This document shows, one piece after another, positions 4,894-6,263 of a stretch of 6,263 bases of DNA (within the stretch, counting starts at the first letter, position 1; the number at the start of each line of letters is the position of its first letter). Source of the DNA: CAZJPS01 sp964548055 (GTDB lineage Bacteria; Patescibacteriota; Gracilibacteria; Peribacterales; Peribacteraceae); the NCBI GenBank assembly GCA_964548055.1, contig CAZJPS010000069.1:1-6263 (forward strand). The letters are read 5' to 3'. Under the pieces are notes generated by a model, which was not told the origin of the DNA, searched no databases, and was given only the letters and a program-made list of their open reading frames with translations. A program made the translations under genes and the position numbers.

Positions 4894-6263
4894 TTGAATA
4901 GAGTCTCTCTAAAAATCGTTGGCGCATCTGGACAGGGCATCAATTCTATTGGTGAAATTTTGGCGAAAGGCCTTAAAAGGCAAGGTTATTGTGTGTTTGG
5001 GTACCGTGAGTATCCCTCACTCATCAAAGGGGGGCATGCCAGCTATCAACTTGATTGCTCGGGGGAGAAAATTGAATCTACAGAAATGTTTGTAAATATT
5101 TTAATTACACTCAACCATCACGGTCTGGAATTGAATGTGAAAGATTTGAAGGAACATGGTGTGATTGTACATTCCACTCCACATTGGAAATTTTCTCAGC
5201 AGGATCAGGAGATTTTGATTGCGAAAAAAATTAAAGTGATTGAATTGCCGGTGGATGATGTGCTCAGCCGCATGGGAGCAAAACCGATTTTAGGGAATGT
5301 GCTCATCGCTGCTTTTATTTGGGCATCACTCGGACAGGATAAAGAAGCATTGAAGACGCTTGTAGGAGAAAAATTTGCGAAGAAAAAACCGCTTTTAGAG
5401 CTTAATATGAAATGCATAGATGCAGGATTTGATCAGTGGGCTGCGGCGAGTGGGCAGTGGACAGAAGGCGATACTCGTCCTTCTCTTCCTTCCCCCGATG
5501 CATCCTGGAAAGATCATCTACTGCTTACCGGTAGCCATGCGATGGGGCTTGGAGCGATTCATGCGGGTGTTCGTCTGTACGCAGGTTATCCCATGACACC
5601 TTCGAGTCCTTTGCTCAGTTTTATTGCCGATCTCCAGAATCAAACAGGAATGGTGATCAAGCAGGCGGAAGATGAAATTACAGCAGCACAAATCGTCAGC
5701 GGGGCAATGCTCATGGGGACGCGCGCGCTCACAGCTACGTCCGGAGGAGGATTTGATCTGATGAGCGAAACGGTCTCGCTGAATGGCATCATCGAAAATC
5801 CCACAGTATTCGTACTCGCTCAGCGGCCCGGTCCTGCCACAGGTTTGCCAACCTGGACCGGTCAGGGTGATTTGCTTTTAGCCATCAATACTGCGCACGG
5901 AGAATTTACACGCTGCGTGATCAGTGTGAGCGATAGCCAGGATGCATTCGATGTAATGCCCATAGCTTTCAATTTGGCGGAGGAGTATCAAATTTCTGTT
6001 ATTGTGCTTACCGATAAACACATTGCAGAGGCGCTCTTTACGCAGGCCCCTTATAACCAGGAGAAGGCAGAAATTCGCCGTGGGATTGTGACTGATCCTG
6101 AACAACTGAAAGCGTTAAAGAGTAGTGATCGTTTTGATCCACATACGCCCTCGGGTATTTCACAGAGGTGGTTACCGGGCACGGAAGCCGCTACCTGGAA
6201 CGCGCAGGGAGATGAGCACAGCGATGATGGATCCGTGGATGAAAGTGCCCAGAATGCACGCCT
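4894..6263 (+). CDS. 2-oxoacid:acceptor oxidoreductase, fused gamma-alpha subunit (runs off right edge)
   Basis: The enzyme oxidises a 2-oxoacid with CoA to acyl-CoA and CO2 and passes electrons to ferredoxin or flavodoxin. The window shows 456 codons without a stop. The gamma domain comes first (about 5-185), with KIVGASGQGINSIGEIL and the EYPSLIKGGHASYQL motif (39-53). A linker of about 20 residues leads to the alpha (pyrimidine-binding) domain from about 208: LYAGYPMTPSSPLL (228-241), QAEDEITAAQIVSGA (257-271), TATSGGGFDLMSE (280-292) and QRPGPATGLPTWTGQGD (310-326). The visible end (QGDEHSDDGSVDESAQNA, 438-455) is also typical of the family. Such fused subunits usually have about 600 residues, and a separate beta subunit (ThDP and Fe-S) normally follows. 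TTG 4894 is the only sensible in-frame start; no Shine-Dalgarno is visible, and co-transcription with flavodoxin is likely. The 2-oxoacid (pyruvate, 2-oxoglutarate or branched-chain) cannot be told, so no porA or korA symbol is given. Confidence 0.92.
   Translation, partial: MNRVSLKIVGASGQGINSIGEILAKGLKRQGYCVFGYREYPSLIKGGHASYQLDCSGEKIESTEMFVNILITLNHHGLELNVKDLKEHGVIVHSTPHWKFSQQDQEILIAKKIKVIELPVDDVLSRMGAKPILGNVLIAAFIWASLGQDKEALKTLVGEKFAKKKPLLELNMKCIDAGFDQWAAASGQWTEGDTRPSLPSPDASWKDHLLLTGSHAMGLGAIHAGVRLYAGYPMTPSSPLLSFIADLQNQTGMVIKQAEDEITAAQIVSGAMLMGTRALTATSGGGFDLMSETVSLNGIIENPTVFVLAQRPGPATGLPTWTGQGDLLLAINTAHGEFTRCVISVSDSQDAFDVMPIAFNLAEEYQISVIVLTDKHIAEALFTQAPYNQEKAEIRRGIVTDPEQLKALKSSDRFDPHTPSGISQRWLPGTEAATWNAQGDEHSDDGSVDESAQNAR

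Noticed and set aside
5205..6105. Minus-strand frames inside the 2-oxoacid oxidoreductase (5205-5417 and 5878-6105)
   Set aside because: The plus-strand frame reads conserved gamma and alpha domain motifs throughout; these are shadows.
1..6263. Reassignment of UGA to glycine, as in some CPR groups
   Set aside because: The genes read through complete domains without in-frame TGA. The complete genes end in TAA or TAG, so nothing calls for recoding, though four stops are too few to say more.
1..6263. CRISPR arrays, tRNA or rRNA genes, transposases, toxin-antitoxin or defence genes
   Set aside because: None was recognised on either strand. The repeats present are G-run hairpins without spacers, and every long frame has another explanation.

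Overview
This window most likely comes from a free-living or host-associated anaerobic bacterium of the Candidate Phyla Radiation (Patescibacteria). That assignment is inferred from three things: an ADP-forming acetyl-CoA synthetase paired with a 2-oxoacid oxidoreductase, compact spacing with little Shine-Dalgarno signal, and G-run palindromic repeats plus an in-frame LRQGYGGQ-type insert that I recall from CPR proteins. No 16S or marker gene is present, so the phylum is not proven. Every complete gene closes with TAA or TAG and reads under the standard bacterial code.

Left part (1-2130), all on the minus strand. Reading with transcription from right to left, there is a family 2 glycosyltransferase, then a small three-helix membrane protein of unknown function, then the first 76 codons of a NIF3-like protein that runs off the left edge. 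A 151-base gap between the last two holds a short 8-base periodic repeat and nothing else I can name.

Centre (2127-4220), minus strand: a full-length 697-residue ADP-forming acyl-CoA synthetase with its alpha and beta parts fused. A long imperfect hairpin of G-run repeats starts at its stop codon.

Right part (4334-6263), plus strand, divergent from the synthetase: a flavodoxin, then a second G-run hairpin, then a 2-oxoacid:acceptor oxidoreductase subunit (gamma and alpha domains fused) that runs off the right edge. Its thiamine-diphosphate beta subunit is expected just outside the window.

Together the central and right genes form a plausible fermentative module. The oxidoreductase would oxidise a 2-oxoacid to acyl-CoA and CO2, passing electrons to the flavodoxin. 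The synthetase would turn acyl-CoA, ADP and phosphate into a free acid, CoA and ATP. This is inferred from families and gene order; the 2-oxoacid used cannot be read from the sequence.

I see no defence system, CRISPR array, transposase, tRNA or rRNA. The unusual content is small: three palindromic repeat elements that intrude on coding sequence or gene ends, and -10-like boxes placed 6 to 8 bases before start codons, which suggests leaderless transcripts.
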